Below, in pieces: positions 56,432 to 64,000 of a stretch of 64,000 bases of DNA. The stretch spans positions 186,001-250,000 of the forward strand of contig NZ_JALKBH010000004.1 in NCBI RefSeq assembly GCF_023016115.1, written 5' to 3'. The number at the start of each line of letters is the position of its first letter. Position 1 is the stretch's first letter. This DNA comes from Alcanivorax sp. S6407 (GTDB lineage: Bacteria; Pseudomonadota; Gammaproteobacteria; Pseudomonadales; Alcanivoracaceae). The translations under genes and the position numbers were made by a program. Under the pieces are notes generated by a model. It was not told the origin of the DNA, did not search any database, and was given only the letters and a program-made list of their open reading frames with translations.

Positions 56432-57832
56432 CTATAAATGCAGCGTCACCGCCACGCCATCGGCGGTGTTTTCTACTTTAAGCGTTCCGTCATGCAGGTT
56501 GGCGATTTCCTGGACCATGGCCAGCCCCAGGCCGGAGCTTTTTTCCTCCCCGGCGGCGGGCAGGGAATAGAAACGTTCGGTGACGCGGGCCAGCGCATAG
56601 TCGGGAATGGGGGGCCCCTGATTGCTTACTCGCATCCCCTTGCCGCTCACCTCGACACGCAGCACCGAGCCCGGCTCTGCGAAGCGCAGGGCATTATCCA
56701 GCAGATTGAACAGGGCCAGCTTGAGAGTGTCCGGTTCGGCATGGATTCCCTCACCACTGACCGAGACAGAGACACCTTTTTCCTGCAACAACGCATATCG
56801 ACTGTCCTGCCACTGCCCCGCCAGCGATGCCACATCCACTACCTGCTTCTGTGCCGGCAGGCTCTCCAGCTTTTCCAGTTGAGCCATGGCCAACAGACGA
56901 TCCAGCAGATCGCTGAGGCGCAGACTTTCATGCACCACGTTATCGGTAAAACGCTCAAGCGCAGGGTCGTCAATTTCGTCAGCCAGAATTTCGCCAGCAC
57001 CGCGAATGGCAGCCAGAGGACTTTTCATTTCGTGGGTAAGCAGGGTGACGTTATCTTCCAGCCGGGAGCGATCCTCCAGCTTGCGACGCATGGCGGTCAC
57101 CGCATCGGCCAGGGCATGAATTTCATCACGGCCACGAAACGCCGGTGGCGACACACGCTCCCCCGCAGCCACCGCCTGGGCATAGCCTTGCAGGCGATTA
57201 ACCCGGCGACTCAGCCACCACACCAGCAAGCCACCCAACACCAGACAGAACAACAACACTCCACTGCCATACAGCATCAGACGTCTTTCTGCCCGTTCGA
57301 TGAACGGCTCAATAGAGCGCCCCGCCTTACCCAGACTGATCACCCCGATCAGGCTGCCGGCATCACGGATCGGCGCCGCCACATACATCACCGAGGTGGA
57401 AGGATCCGCCGGATCACTGCGCGTGGTCCGCGCGCCATAGCTTCCCTGCAACGTCAGATAGACATCATTCCATTGGGAAAAGTCCTGTCCTTCGTCACGG
57501 CCCTTCGAATCAAACAGCACCCTCCCGTCCGGCCCGGTAATATAGACATGGGTATGGATGCCGCCTTTCTTCATGCCCCAGATATCCGCATCCGGGGTCC
57601 GCGCTGCATAGCGCTGCAAGGCCTCACGCAACTGCGGCGTGATCACGATGGCGCCGTTCTGCGCATCCACTGCCACCATTTCCGCCAGCAGGTTGGCGGC
57701 ATCTACCAGGGTTTCTTCTGCCGACTGCCGAACCAGCGGCTTGGCCTGGCTGAACACCATGTCCAGCACGAACCAGCCCAGCAGGCCGAGGATCAGGAAG
57801 TAGAACAGCAGCAAACGCTGGCCGAGCTTCAC
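56432..57832 (-). CDS. creC: CreC-type sensor histidine kinase
   Basis: 466 residues. TM1 near 7-26, a periplasmic Cache-like sensor with VYITGPDGRVLFDSKGRDEG, TM2 near 185-205 and HAMP. The H-box is LLTHEMKSPLAAIRGAGEIL and the ATPase boxes LFNLLDNALRFAEPG and GEEKSSGLGLAMVQEI. The DSKGRDEGQDFSQWNDVYLT segment is typical of CreC. Its GTG/ATG start region overlaps creB's end by four bases. Confidence 0.92.
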   Translation of the reverse strand: MKLGQRLLLFYFLILGLLGWFVLDMVFSQAKPLVRQSAEETLVDAANLLAEMVAVDAQNGAIVITPQLREALQRYAARTPDADIWGMKKGGIHTHVYITGPDGRVLFDSKGRDEGQDFSQWNDVYLTLQGSYGARTTRSDPADPSTSVMYVAAPIRDAGSLIGVISLGKAGRSIEPFIERAERRLMLYGSGVLLFCLVLGGLLVWWLSRRVNRLQGYAQAVAAGERVSPPAFRGRDEIHALADAVTAMRRKLEDRSRLEDNVTLLTHEMKSPLAAIRGAGEILADEIDDPALERFTDNVVHESLRLSDLLDRLLAMAQLEKLESLPAQKQVVDVASLAGQWQDSRYALLQEKGVSVSVSGEGIHAEPDTLKLALFNLLDNALRFAEPGSVLRVEVSGKGMRVSNQGPPIPDYALARVTERFYSLPAAGEEKSSGLGLAMVQEIANLHDGTLKVENTADGVAVTLHL

Positions 57833-58485
57833 GGTGTCTCCAGGTAATAGCCAATGCCGCGGCGGGTGGCGATCAGGGTATCGGTCTGCAGAGGTTTCAG
57901 TTTGCTGCGCAGGGTCTTGATATGGGTATCCACGCTGCGCTCGAAACTGTCTTCGTCGCTGTCGCAGATATCCAGCAGATGGGCGCGACTGAATACCTGC
58001 CCGGGGTGCTGAATCATGGCCGCCAGAATGCGATATTCGGAACGGGTCAGGGACAACGGCTGGCCCTTGCAGAGAATGCGGGCACCGGCTTCATCCAGCT
58101 GCCACAGGGATTCGGCAACCCGGGGGACCTGGCGCTTGAGGATGGCTCGGATGCGCGCCACCACTTCACGTGGACTGAAGGGCTTGGTGACATAATCATC
58201 GCCACCCAGCTCCAGCCCCAGAATACGGTCTACCTCGTCCTGACGGGCGGTGAGAAACAGCACCGGCACCTCGCTACGCTGGCGCAACCGTTTCAGCACC
58301 TCGAAGCCATTGATATCCGGCAGCCCCACATCCAGCACCACCAGATCCACCTTGTCGGTCTCCAGCCTGGCCAGAGCCTCTTCCCCAAGGGCGACATGAG
58401 CCACCGAAAAGTGCTCCCGCTCCAGCGCGAACATCAGTGGCTCCGCGATGCGCGGCTCATCATCAACAATCAGTACTCGGGTCAC
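57829..58485 (-). CDS. creB: CreB-type response regulator
   Basis: 218 residues, OmpR family. Receiver with VDDEP pocket and phospho-acceptor Asp52 in LVVLDVGLPDINGFEVLK, Lys in YVTKPFSPREV, and a C-terminal winged helix with SVDTHIKTLRSKLKP and ATRRGIGYYLE. Overlaps creC and forms the creBC two-component pair. It should activate creD-type genes. Confidence 0.93.
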   Translation of the reverse strand: MTRVLIVDDEPRIAEPLMFALEREHFSVAHVALGEEALARLETDKVDLVVLDVGLPDINGFEVLKRLRQRSEVPVLFLTARQDEVDRILGLELGGDDYVTKPFSPREVVARIRAILKRQVPRVAESLWQLDEAGARILCKGQPLSLTRSEYRILAAMIQHPGQVFSRAHLLDICDSDEDSFERSVDTHIKTLRSKLKPLQTDTLIATRRGIGYYLETP

Positions 58486-58555
58486 GAAACGGGAATTCCT
58501 TGCCTGCTGTCACCGCATCATAACCACAGCCCGGCGTTTATCCCACTCCCAGCCC

Positions 58556-59023
58556 TCACCACTCGCGGGAACGGGTTCTGATCTCCTGAATGACCAGTTC
58601 ATCGCCACGGCGGACCAGCCGCAGACGCACCGAATTTTCCCGATTCAGCGACGTCTGAAACAGTGCGTACTCCTCCTGCATCTGAAAGCTCACTTCCCAG
58701 CCCTCATCCGCCGCCTTGCGTATATCCGGTTTCTTGATAGTGAAGGAATGCGCTGATGCGAAGCGCCACAACAAACGTTGCTGCTGGAGAAATTCGTCGC
58801 GACTGAGCGAAATGACCGTGGGCGCTTCATTACCTGTCAACATGGACACCTGTACCGCCACATCATCTGCCAGCATCCCTGCCACCTTGCCGTTATCCTG
58901 TTCGCGAATCGCCTGCTCGTAGTCGACAAGAAAATCCACCACATCATCACTATTGGCATGACTGGTGACGGTGATGCCGAGCACCAGCATCGCCAGTACC
59001 ATCCGTTGAAAAATCGACAACAT
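58556..59023 (-). CDS. Secreted NTF2/SnoaL-like protein
   Basis: 155 residues with a signal peptide (about 1-23, ending TSHA-NSDD). The mature part has the cone-fold pattern of NTF2-like proteins (FLVDYEQAIREQDNGKVAGM, then alternating strands such as WEVSFQMQEEYALFQ). Its ATG overlaps the stop of the upstream binding-protein gene (TAATG), so they are cotranslated. No enzyme residues are clear and the role is unknown. Confidence 0.75.
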   Translation of the reverse strand: MLSIFQRMVLAMLVLGITVTSHANSDDVVDFLVDYEQAIREQDNGKVAGMLADDVAVQVSMLTGNEAPTVISLSRDEFLQQQRLLWRFASAHSFTIKKPDIRKAADEGWEVSFQMQEEYALFQTSLNRENSVRLRLVRRGDELVIQEIRTRSREW

Positions 59024-60024
59024 TACCAGGCCCTCCCATCACCACATTCGGCACGTTCCGGCGCCACCTTGCAGCGCACCTTTTTCATCCAGCCCATCAT
59101 GGCCGTGTCATACACACCAGACTCGATCAGGAACACCCGGGACTCATTCATCATCTGCGAATAGCGCTCGCGATCCCTGTCTGGTGGCGGAAAGAAGAAC
59201 AGGATTTCCTTTTCCGCGGCATGCACCACTTTCATGGCCGGCTCGAACTGGTCCGCAAAGTAACGTCGCGACCGGGCCATGAAATCCTCGGCAAATTTTT
59301 CATGGCGAAGCACCAGCTGTTGGGTCAACAGGGCCGTCGGCATCTTCAGCACAACCCCGCGAGCGCCCACCCCGCGATACAACTCCAGAGGAAGGTAGGC
59401 CACCGCCGGCGCGGCGATCACATCCACCACGCCATTGTTGAATTTCGATGAGAAATTGGTGACGTCGGACAGGTCCGGGCGCATACCGACATGCTCAGCC
59501 ATCAGCACCTGCGCGCGGTCATTATCGAATACCGCCATGGTATGGCCGGCGATCTTTTCCACGCTATTGATACTACGATCATTGATATGCAGATAGGCGG
59601 CACCCAGCGGCAGAATGCCAGCGGTTTCATAGGCACCATGACGCTGACTTTCCGCCAGCTTTGGGTGCGCCAGTAATTCAATCAGGGTTTGCAGGCCGGC
59701 ATAACTATCCAGGCCGCCAATGGCATCAATACTGCCGGTAAAGGGAACAAACTGGCGGGCACGAATGCCGGTCATCATCAGGCCATCACAAAACCCGGCC
59801 TTGAGATCCTCAGCGGCCACCCGTTCATCGGTGAACACCTTGAGTTCAATCGGTGTTCCCCATCCAGCGGCGGCCAGTTGGTAGCCCTTCATCTGTTCCC
59901 ACAGATCGCCCTGGGCGCCGATCAGACTGAATACGCAGATCGTTCTGGCCAGTGCCGCCGGCGCCAGCATGCACAGCAGCATGGCCAGCACGATGTGCAT
60001 CCCTGCACGTGATGTCTTGTTCAT
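59023..60024 (-). CDS. Periplasmic solute-binding protein (DUF6091-like)
   Basis: 333 residues from the ATG at 60024, at the start of a signal peptide (HIVLAMLLCMLAPAALA). The mature protein starts RTICVFSLIGAQGD and has two-lobed binding-protein features like TRAP DctP receptors (GFCDGLMMTGIRARQFVPFT, AGHTMAVFDNDRAQVLMAEH, LPLELYRGVGARGVVLKMPT). I recognise it as the 'putative solute-binding protein' group, but no transporter lies nearby. The ribosome site is weak. It probably works with the NTF2-like protein. Confidence 0.75.
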   Translation of the reverse strand: MNKTSRAGMHIVLAMLLCMLAPAALARTICVFSLIGAQGDLWEQMKGYQLAAAGWGTPIELKVFTDERVAAEDLKAGFCDGLMMTGIRARQFVPFTGSIDAIGGLDSYAGLQTLIELLAHPKLAESQRHGAYETAGILPLGAAYLHINDRSINSVEKIAGHTMAVFDNDRAQVLMAEHVGMRPDLSDVTNFSSKFNNGVVDVIAAPAVAYLPLELYRGVGARGVVLKMPTALLTQQLVLRHEKFAEDFMARSRRYFADQFEPAMKVVHAAEKEILFFFPPPDRDRERYSQMMNESRVFLIESGVYDTAMMGWMKKVRCKVAPERAECGDGRAW

Positions 60025-60204
60025 GGTTATTCTCGACGTTATCCCTTTCGCAAGCCGGAACCCGGCCACAACCACACCCGCGGCCTCCATGGCCGGGAAA
60101 GGCAAGATTAGCAAATGGTTCAGCAGGAAATACATTCCGGCACAGACCGCCAGTTATGGCATCATGACAGAAACGATCATTTCTCCACGGAAAGGAGACT
60201 CACC

Positions 60205-60567
60205 ATGCTCGAGCGTATAGAAAACCTGCCCGAAGACACGGTCGGAGTCAGTGGTCACGGCGAACTCACCGCCAGTGATTACAAGAGTGTACTGATCCCC
60301 GCCATTGAAGAGGCGCTCAGCGATCACAACCAGATTAATTTCCTCTACGAACTGGGCCCCAGCTTCGAATCCTTCTCTGCCGGCGCCATGTTGCAGGATG
60401 CTCTGGTCGGGTTACGTCATCCCCTCAGCTGGCACAAGATTGCCGTGGTCACCAGCCACGACTGGATCGCCAACCTGATCCGCCAGGCCAGCGCAGTGAT
60501 TCCGGGGGAGGTGAGGGTATTCGAGTGGGCGGAGCAGAAGGACGCGTTGAGCTGGCTGGCGAGCTGA
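60205..60567 (+). CDS. SpoIIAA/STAS-like protein
   Basis: 120 residues from the ATG at 60205 (AAGGAGA upstream). The sequence fits the SpoIIAA-like group of small proteins (early GVSGHGELTASDYKSVLIPA, then NFLYELGPSFESFSAGAMLQ, later HKIAVVTSHDWIANLIRQAS and VFEWAEQKDALSWL). Members occur in many environmental bacteria with no clear role. Divergent from the solute-binding gene. Confidence 0.85.
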   Translation: MLERIENLPEDTVGVSGHGELTASDYKSVLIPAIEEALSDHNQINFLYELGPSFESFSAGAMLQDALVGLRHPLSWHKIAVVTSHDWIANLIRQASAVIPGEVRVFEWAEQKDALSWLAS

Positions 60568-60569
60568 CG

Positions 60570-60730
60570 AGAAGCTACAAGCCTCAAGCTGCAACGCGAG
60601 CAAGCATTATCTTTACTGCAGACTCCTCGCCGCGATTAAGGTCTCGTCGCGGACTGCTAACTTGAAACCACGGCACTGCACCAGTCCGCGCCTTGTAGCT
60701 TGTAGCTTGTAGCTTGTAGCTCGCAACTGC
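60570..60730. repeat. R2 inverted repeat between convergent genes
   Basis: GAAGCTACAAGCCTCAAGCT (about 60571-60590) and GCCTTGTAGCTTGTAGCTTG (about 60691-60710) face each other across about 100 bases. Same words as 46254 and 54543. Confidence 0.65.
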
Positions 60731-60732
60731 TT

Positions 60733-61203
60733 TCACCCCGCCTGCCGCATGCTCAATTTCAGTGCATCCAGCAAATCCTTGCCGGCACTGTGCAGTTCGC
60801 GGATATCTTTCAGGAAGAAGGTCTTGCGGGCCTCGGTCTGGACCACCAGCACCCCGTAGAGCACGCTGTCGAATTCCAGCGGAATGCCCAGGTAGCTCTG
60901 GAAGCGTTCCTCATCGGAACCCTCGATATGGAAGTAGTCGTCGTGGCTCTGGATATCCCGAGCCACCACCGGGCTGCGGGAGCGAGCCACCTTGCCGGTA
61001 AGCCCCTGTGAATAGCACAGGGTGACGCCCAGCACATCCTGGTTGAGGCCACTGGTGGCCACCATTTCCAGGGTCTGGCTGACCACATCCGCCTGATACA
61101 GGCTGCACACCTGCACGTTGAGACGGTTTCTTACTGAGTCCACACGGGCATGCATAAAATCCGGGGGCAGAGGCACGGTACTTCCTTGGCAGTTTTTGGA
61201 CAT
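60733..61203 (-). CDS. GAF-domain protein
   Basis: 156 residues from the ATG at 61203 (GAGG just upstream). Residues 25-150 form a GAF domain: VCSLYQADVVSQTLEMVATS, GLTGKVARSRSPVVARDIQS, and FQSYLGIPLEFDSVLYGVLV closely resembling the GAF of PtsP/NifA-type regulators. No output domain follows, so it may be a stand-alone small-molecule or redox sensor, similar to free-methionine-sulfoxide-reductase-type GAF proteins. The reductase cysteines are not evident. Confidence 0.85.
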   Translation of the reverse strand: MSKNCQGSTVPLPPDFMHARVDSVRNRLNVQVCSLYQADVVSQTLEMVATSGLNQDVLGVTLCYSQGLTGKVARSRSPVVARDIQSHDDYFHIEGSDEERFQSYLGIPLEFDSVLYGVLVVQTEARKTFFLKDIRELHSAGKDLLDALKLSMRQAG

Positions 61204-61386
61204 TTCCTCTTTCAAGTTTCGTGCCCAAACTCCAGACAAAAATATGTATACCCCATAAAACAAGGAGTTGTGTCAGCACCCAAAAGACGCCTCCCCACCC
61301 TCCATCGGGCCAGGCTCACCCTCGCCAGCTTCCCCATGCTCTCGGCGCAATTGCCGTTCTTGCCATAACACTCTTCCGCCGGTTTG

Positions 61387-61400
61387 ATTTACACTGTATA
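61387..61400 (+). promoter_or_regulatory. TetR operator copy 1
   Basis: ATTTACACTGTATA contains the palindrome TACA-C-TGTA and lies 26 bases before the TetR start. The same 14 bases recur, inverted, at 62087-62100. Confidence 0.7.
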
Positions 61401-61425
61401 CGCTATAACCAACCGGAGCCTGCGC

Positions 61426-62043
61426 GTGGCCAAAAAAGCAAAAACCGAAGCCGAAATCGCCGAATTCCGGAACCGGGTCTGTGATGCAGCCACCCGCCTG
61501 TTCATCGAACGCGGCCCGCAGAATGTGACCATGCGGCAGATCGCCAGCGAGGTGGGTGTCAGCCCGATGACCCCCTACCGCTACTTCCAGGACAAGGAAG
61601 AAATTCTCGCCATCGTCCGCGCCGAGGCCTTTCACCGCTTCTCCGAGACCTTGGAAAACGCCGTCGCCAATGCCCCCGATGCGCGCAGCAAGGGCCGCGC
61701 GGTGGGCGATGCCTATGTGCATTTCGCCAAGACCTACCCCAGCGCCTACCAGCTGATCTTCTCCTTCGCCCAGCAGGACGAGGACCAGTACCCGGAGCTG
61801 GTCGATGCCAATGCCCGTGCCCAGAAGGCCATGGTCAATTACGTGGAAGAGATGATTGCCGCCGGCCTGCTGGAGGGGGATGCTCAACTGATTGGCTACA
61901 TGTTCTGGGCCACCCTGCACGGCATCGTGGTACTGGAACTGGCCAGCGGCTTGCGCGGCATGAATGGCGACACCCTGCGTGAAAAGATCATGCGCACCCT
62001 GTATGCCGGCATGAAGGTACTCCCGCCCCACCTGGACGATTGA
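61426..62043 (+). CDS. TetR-family regulator
   Basis: 205 residues from the GTG at 61426 (GGAG seven bases upstream). Winged-free helix-turn-helix of the family at about 25-60: NVTMRQIASEVGVSPMTPYR followed by YFQDKEEILAIV. The C-terminal ligand domain (TetR_C_WHG-like, YPSAYQLIFSFAQQDEDQYP) is hydrophobic. An apparent operator lies in front of it and in front of the nitronate monooxygenase gene, so it probably represses both itself and that operon. Confidence 0.92.
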   Translation: MAKKAKTEAEIAEFRNRVCDAATRLFIERGPQNVTMRQIASEVGVSPMTPYRYFQDKEEILAIVRAEAFHRFSETLENAVANAPDARSKGRAVGDAYVHFAKTYPSAYQLIFSFAQQDEDQYPELVDANARAQKAMVNYVEEMIAAGLLEGDAQLIGYMFWATLHGIVVLELASGLRGMNGDTLREKIMRTLYAGMKVLPPHLDD

Positions 62044-62086
62044 CCGTTTCGCTCACAGGCCGATCAAGGGTGCTTGACGTTTAAGA

Positions 62087-62100
62087 TATACAGTGTAAAT
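62087..62100 (-). promoter_or_regulatory. TetR operator copy 2, between promoter hexamers
   Basis: TATACAGTGTAAAT, the exact reverse complement of 61387-61400. It lies between TTGACG (62074-62079) and TATAAC (62102-62107), or overlaps a TAAATT -10 spaced 16 bases from TTGACG. Binding should block the promoter of the next gene. Confidence 0.7.
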
Positions 62101-62160
62101 TTATAACGTAAATGATTCGCCCGATTTCGGGCAGACAGAAGACAGAACGAGGAAACGACC

Positions 62161-63126
62161 ATGTCCCTGCCAGCATCCATTACCTCCCGGCTCCGCCTGC
62201 CGGTCATGTGTTCCCCCATGTTCATCATTTCCGGTCCCGAGCTGGTACTCGCCCAGTGCAAGGCAGGTGTGATCGGCTCGTTCCCGTCCCTGAATGCCCG
62301 CCCCCTGTCCCAGCTGGATGAGTGGCTGTCGCAGATTACCGAGGAACTGGCCAAGTGGGATCGCGAGAACCCGGACCAGCCCTCCGCGCCGTTTGCCGTC
62401 AACCAGATCGTGCATCGCTCCAATGACCGTCTCGAGAAAGACCTGGAGCTGTGCGAGAAATACAAAGTGCCGCTGGTGATCACCTCCCTGGGCGCCCGTG
62501 AAGAAGTGAACACCGCCGTGCATGGCTGGGGCGGCATCGTGATGCACGACATCATCGATAACTATTTTGGCCACAAGGCCATCGAGAAAGGCGCTGATGG
62601 CCTCATCGCCGTAGCTTCCGGTGCGGGCGGCCACGCGGGCACCCAGTCACCCTTCGCCCTGATTCAGGAACTGCGTCAATGGTTCGATGGCCCGCTGGCC
62701 CTGTCCGGTTCCATCGCCAACGGCCGCTCCGTACTGGCCGCCCAGGCCATGGGCGCGGATCTTGCCTACATCGGCTCCATGTTCATCGCCACCGAAGAAG
62801 CCAATGCGGTGCAGGAATACAAGGACATGATCGTGGACAGCAGCGCCAAGGACATCGTCTACAGCAACCTGTTCACCGGCGTACACGGCAACTACCTGGC
62901 ACCGTCCATCGTCAATGCCGGCATGGACCCGAGCAACCTGCCGGAGAGCGATCCTTCTGCCATGAACTTTGGCTCTGGCGGTAACTCTGACAAGAAAGCC
63001 TGGAGAGATATCTGGGGCTGCGGTCAGGGCATCGGCGCCATCGAAGCCGTGCAGAGTGCCGGCGATGCAGTGGCGCGACTGGCTGACGAATATGCCGCCG
63101 CCAAAAAGGCCCTGTGCGCCAACTGA
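62161..63126 (+). CDS. Nitronate monooxygenase family flavoprotein
   Basis: 321 residues. FMN TIM barrel of the NMO/2-nitropropane dioxygenase family: N-terminal LRLPVMCSPMFIISGPELVL, VASGAGGHAGTQSPFALI (the phosphate/His region) and LSGSIANGRSVLAAQAMGAD. It oxidises nitronates such as propionate 3-nitronate, or related substrates. GAGGAA precedes the ATG. Under apparent TetR control, followed by a SnoaL-like gene. Confidence 0.93.
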   Translation: MSLPASITSRLRLPVMCSPMFIISGPELVLAQCKAGVIGSFPSLNARPLSQLDEWLSQITEELAKWDRENPDQPSAPFAVNQIVHRSNDRLEKDLELCEKYKVPLVITSLGAREEVNTAVHGWGGIVMHDIIDNYFGHKAIEKGADGLIAVASGAGGHAGTQSPFALIQELRQWFDGPLALSGSIANGRSVLAAQAMGADLAYIGSMFIATEEANAVQEYKDMIVDSSAKDIVYSNLFTGVHGNYLAPSIVNAGMDPSNLPESDPSAMNFGSGGNSDKKAWRDIWGCGQGIGAIEAVQSAGDAVARLADEYAAAKKALCAN

Positions 63127-63188
63127 CCCTTCGATGAACGGCAATCCGGAACAGGATTGCCGCGTTCCTCACTTACAGGGAGAACAGC

Positions 63189-63578
63189 ATGAAAAAGAAA
63201 GGACTCAATGCCTGGCATGAGGTGGTAAAAACCAAAAACCTGGACCTGCTCAAGGACCTGATTGCCGACGACGCGGTATTCCATTCACCACTGGTGCATA
63301 CCCCGCAGGAAGGCAAACCTCTCACGCTGGCGTACCTGACGGCCGCCATGCATGTGCTGGCCAACGACAGCTTTCACTATGTGCGTGAAGTCAGCGAAGG
63401 CAATCATTCCGTGCTGGAATTTGCCCTTGAGCTGGATGACATTGCGGTGAACGGTGTCGACATGATCACCTGGAACGATGATGGCAAGATCATCGACTTC
63501 AAGGTCATGGTTCGCCCGTATAAAGCGATTGAGTCGGTACGCACCCGTATGGCCGCCATGCTGGAAAAACTGAAGTAA
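63189..63578 (+). CDS. SnoaL/NTF2-like protein
   Basis: 129 residues with the small cone fold: LNAWHEVVKTKNLDLLKDLI, ADDAVFHSPLVHTPQEGKPL, and the end WNDDGKIIDFKVMVRPYKAI. Such proteins are often isomerases, hydrolases or binding proteins; no definite catalytic pair is seen. GGGAG lies seven to nine bases before the ATG. It is probably cotranscribed with the monooxygenase (62-base gap). Confidence 0.85.
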   Translation: MKKKGLNAWHEVVKTKNLDLLKDLIADDAVFHSPLVHTPQEGKPLTLAYLTAAMHVLANDSFHYVREVSEGNHSVLEFALELDDIAVNGVDMITWNDDGKIIDFKVMVRPYKAIESVRTRMAAMLEKLK

Positions 63579-63597
63579 GCCATCCGTCCCGGATGGC
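63579..63597. terminator. Short hairpin between convergent genes
   Basis: GCCATCCG-TCC-CGGATGGC, an 8-bp stem without a T-run. Weak terminator candidate. Confidence 0.35.
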
Positions 63598-63625
63598 AGA
63601 GCCCACGGGTTGATCGCGATGACGA

Positions 63626-64000
63626 TCAGCCCGCCATTACCTCTTCCTCTGCCACCGGTAACGCCTCCAGAAACGCAATCAATGCGCCAAGAAACGCATC
63701 CGGTTGCTCAAGAAATGCCGAGTGACCGCCCTTGAAGGTGGACAGCTGCGCTTGCGGTATCCGACAGATTGCCGGCCGGCACAGCCACAGCGGGATCACC
63801 CGGTCCGACCTTGACCATGCCACCCACACCGGCATCGGCAAGCCAGCCGCCAACGCTCTCAGGTCTGCCTCTGGCCGACCAAAACTGTCCCACGCTTGTG
63901 CCAGTACCGCCGCGCACTCGCTGCCCGCTGCGATGATCCGCTCACGCTGCGCCTGGGCCGCCGGCTCTGGCAGCACCATAAACCGGTAATACCAGCGAAA
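63626..64000 (-). CDS. Alpha/beta hydrolase, N-terminus beyond right edge
   Basis: Open frame from the right edge (FRWYYRFMVL...) to the stop at 63626, 124 residues in the window. It shows the C-terminal part of an alpha/beta hydrolase: the acid-strand region PVWVAWSRSDRVIPLWLC and the catalytic His in FKGGHSAFLEQPDAFLGALI. The nucleophile Ser would lie beyond the window. The ATG at 63979 is internal. Confidence 0.8.
   Translation of the reverse strand, partial: FRWYYRFMVLPEPAAQAQRERIIAAGSECAAVLAQAWDSFGRPEADLRALAAGLPMPVWVAWSRSDRVIPLWLCRPAICRIPQAQLSTFKGGHSAFLEQPDAFLGALIAFLEALPVAEEEVMAG

Overview
The window looks like chromosomal DNA of a fairly GC-rich marine-type gammaproteobacterium. The gene set (Rsd/AlgQ, RMF, DsbB, OmpR-EnvZ, Tex, proteobacterial GshA, CreBCD, a PilH-like regulator) and Pseudomonas-style REP-like intergenic repeats point to the Pseudomonadales/Oceanospirillales group. 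The overall style resembles Alcanivorax, but that genus is an inference. No rRNA, tRNA, CRISPR array, prophage or insertion sequence was recognised.

Region 1 (1-26525, all on the minus strand) is the most remarkable part. It reads right to left as a compact cluster for a trans-envelope machine: a small secreted protein, a secreted TPR/coiled-coil protein, a 1233-residue TPR lipoprotein, a short TPR lipoprotein, a 94-residue secreted protein, an ExbB/TolQ/MotA-type channel, two ExbD/TolR-type proteins and a one-TM protein with an AgmX/PglI (TonB-like) C-terminus. After a terminator come a giant protein of about 4724 residues made mostly of DUF11 repeats and, overlapping its stop by one base, a protein with at least three OmpA-like domains that runs off the left edge. 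The first part resembles the Agl-Glt gliding/transport machinery of Myxococcus. The giant and OmpA proteins are plausible surface or peptidoglycan-linked partners.

Region 2 (26855-37670) holds envelope and enzyme genes: a YihY/BrkB membrane protein, an MltB-type lytic transglycosylase, a PQQ-type sugar dehydrogenase lipoprotein, an HEXXH metalloprotease-like protein with a probable outer-membrane barrel end, a CocE/NonD hydrolase lipoprotein, an MFS exporter and a small outer-membrane barrel.

Region 3 (37671-39011) has no convincing protein gene. It holds repeats and a well-supported candidate small RNA on the minus strand (promoter, A-rich motifs, structured 3' half, intrinsic terminator).

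Region 4 (39012-46253) has ompR-envZ divergent from an RND efflux adaptor-pump pair. Region 5 (46254-54343) is largely housekeeping: PilH-like regulator, tex, gshA, rmf, dsbB, an LrgA/LrgB pair and rsd. Region 6 (54540-64000) has the creB-creC-creD set, a secreted binding protein with an NTF2-like partner, a SpoIIAA-like protein, a GAF protein, and a TetR regulator whose apparent operator is repeated in front of a nitronate monooxygenase gene. It ends with a SnoaL-like protein and a truncated alpha/beta hydrolase.

The gaps between genes carry several families of dispersed, palindrome-forming repeats. They occur repeatedly right after stop codons and even inside the ompR-envZ and creC-creD gaps.
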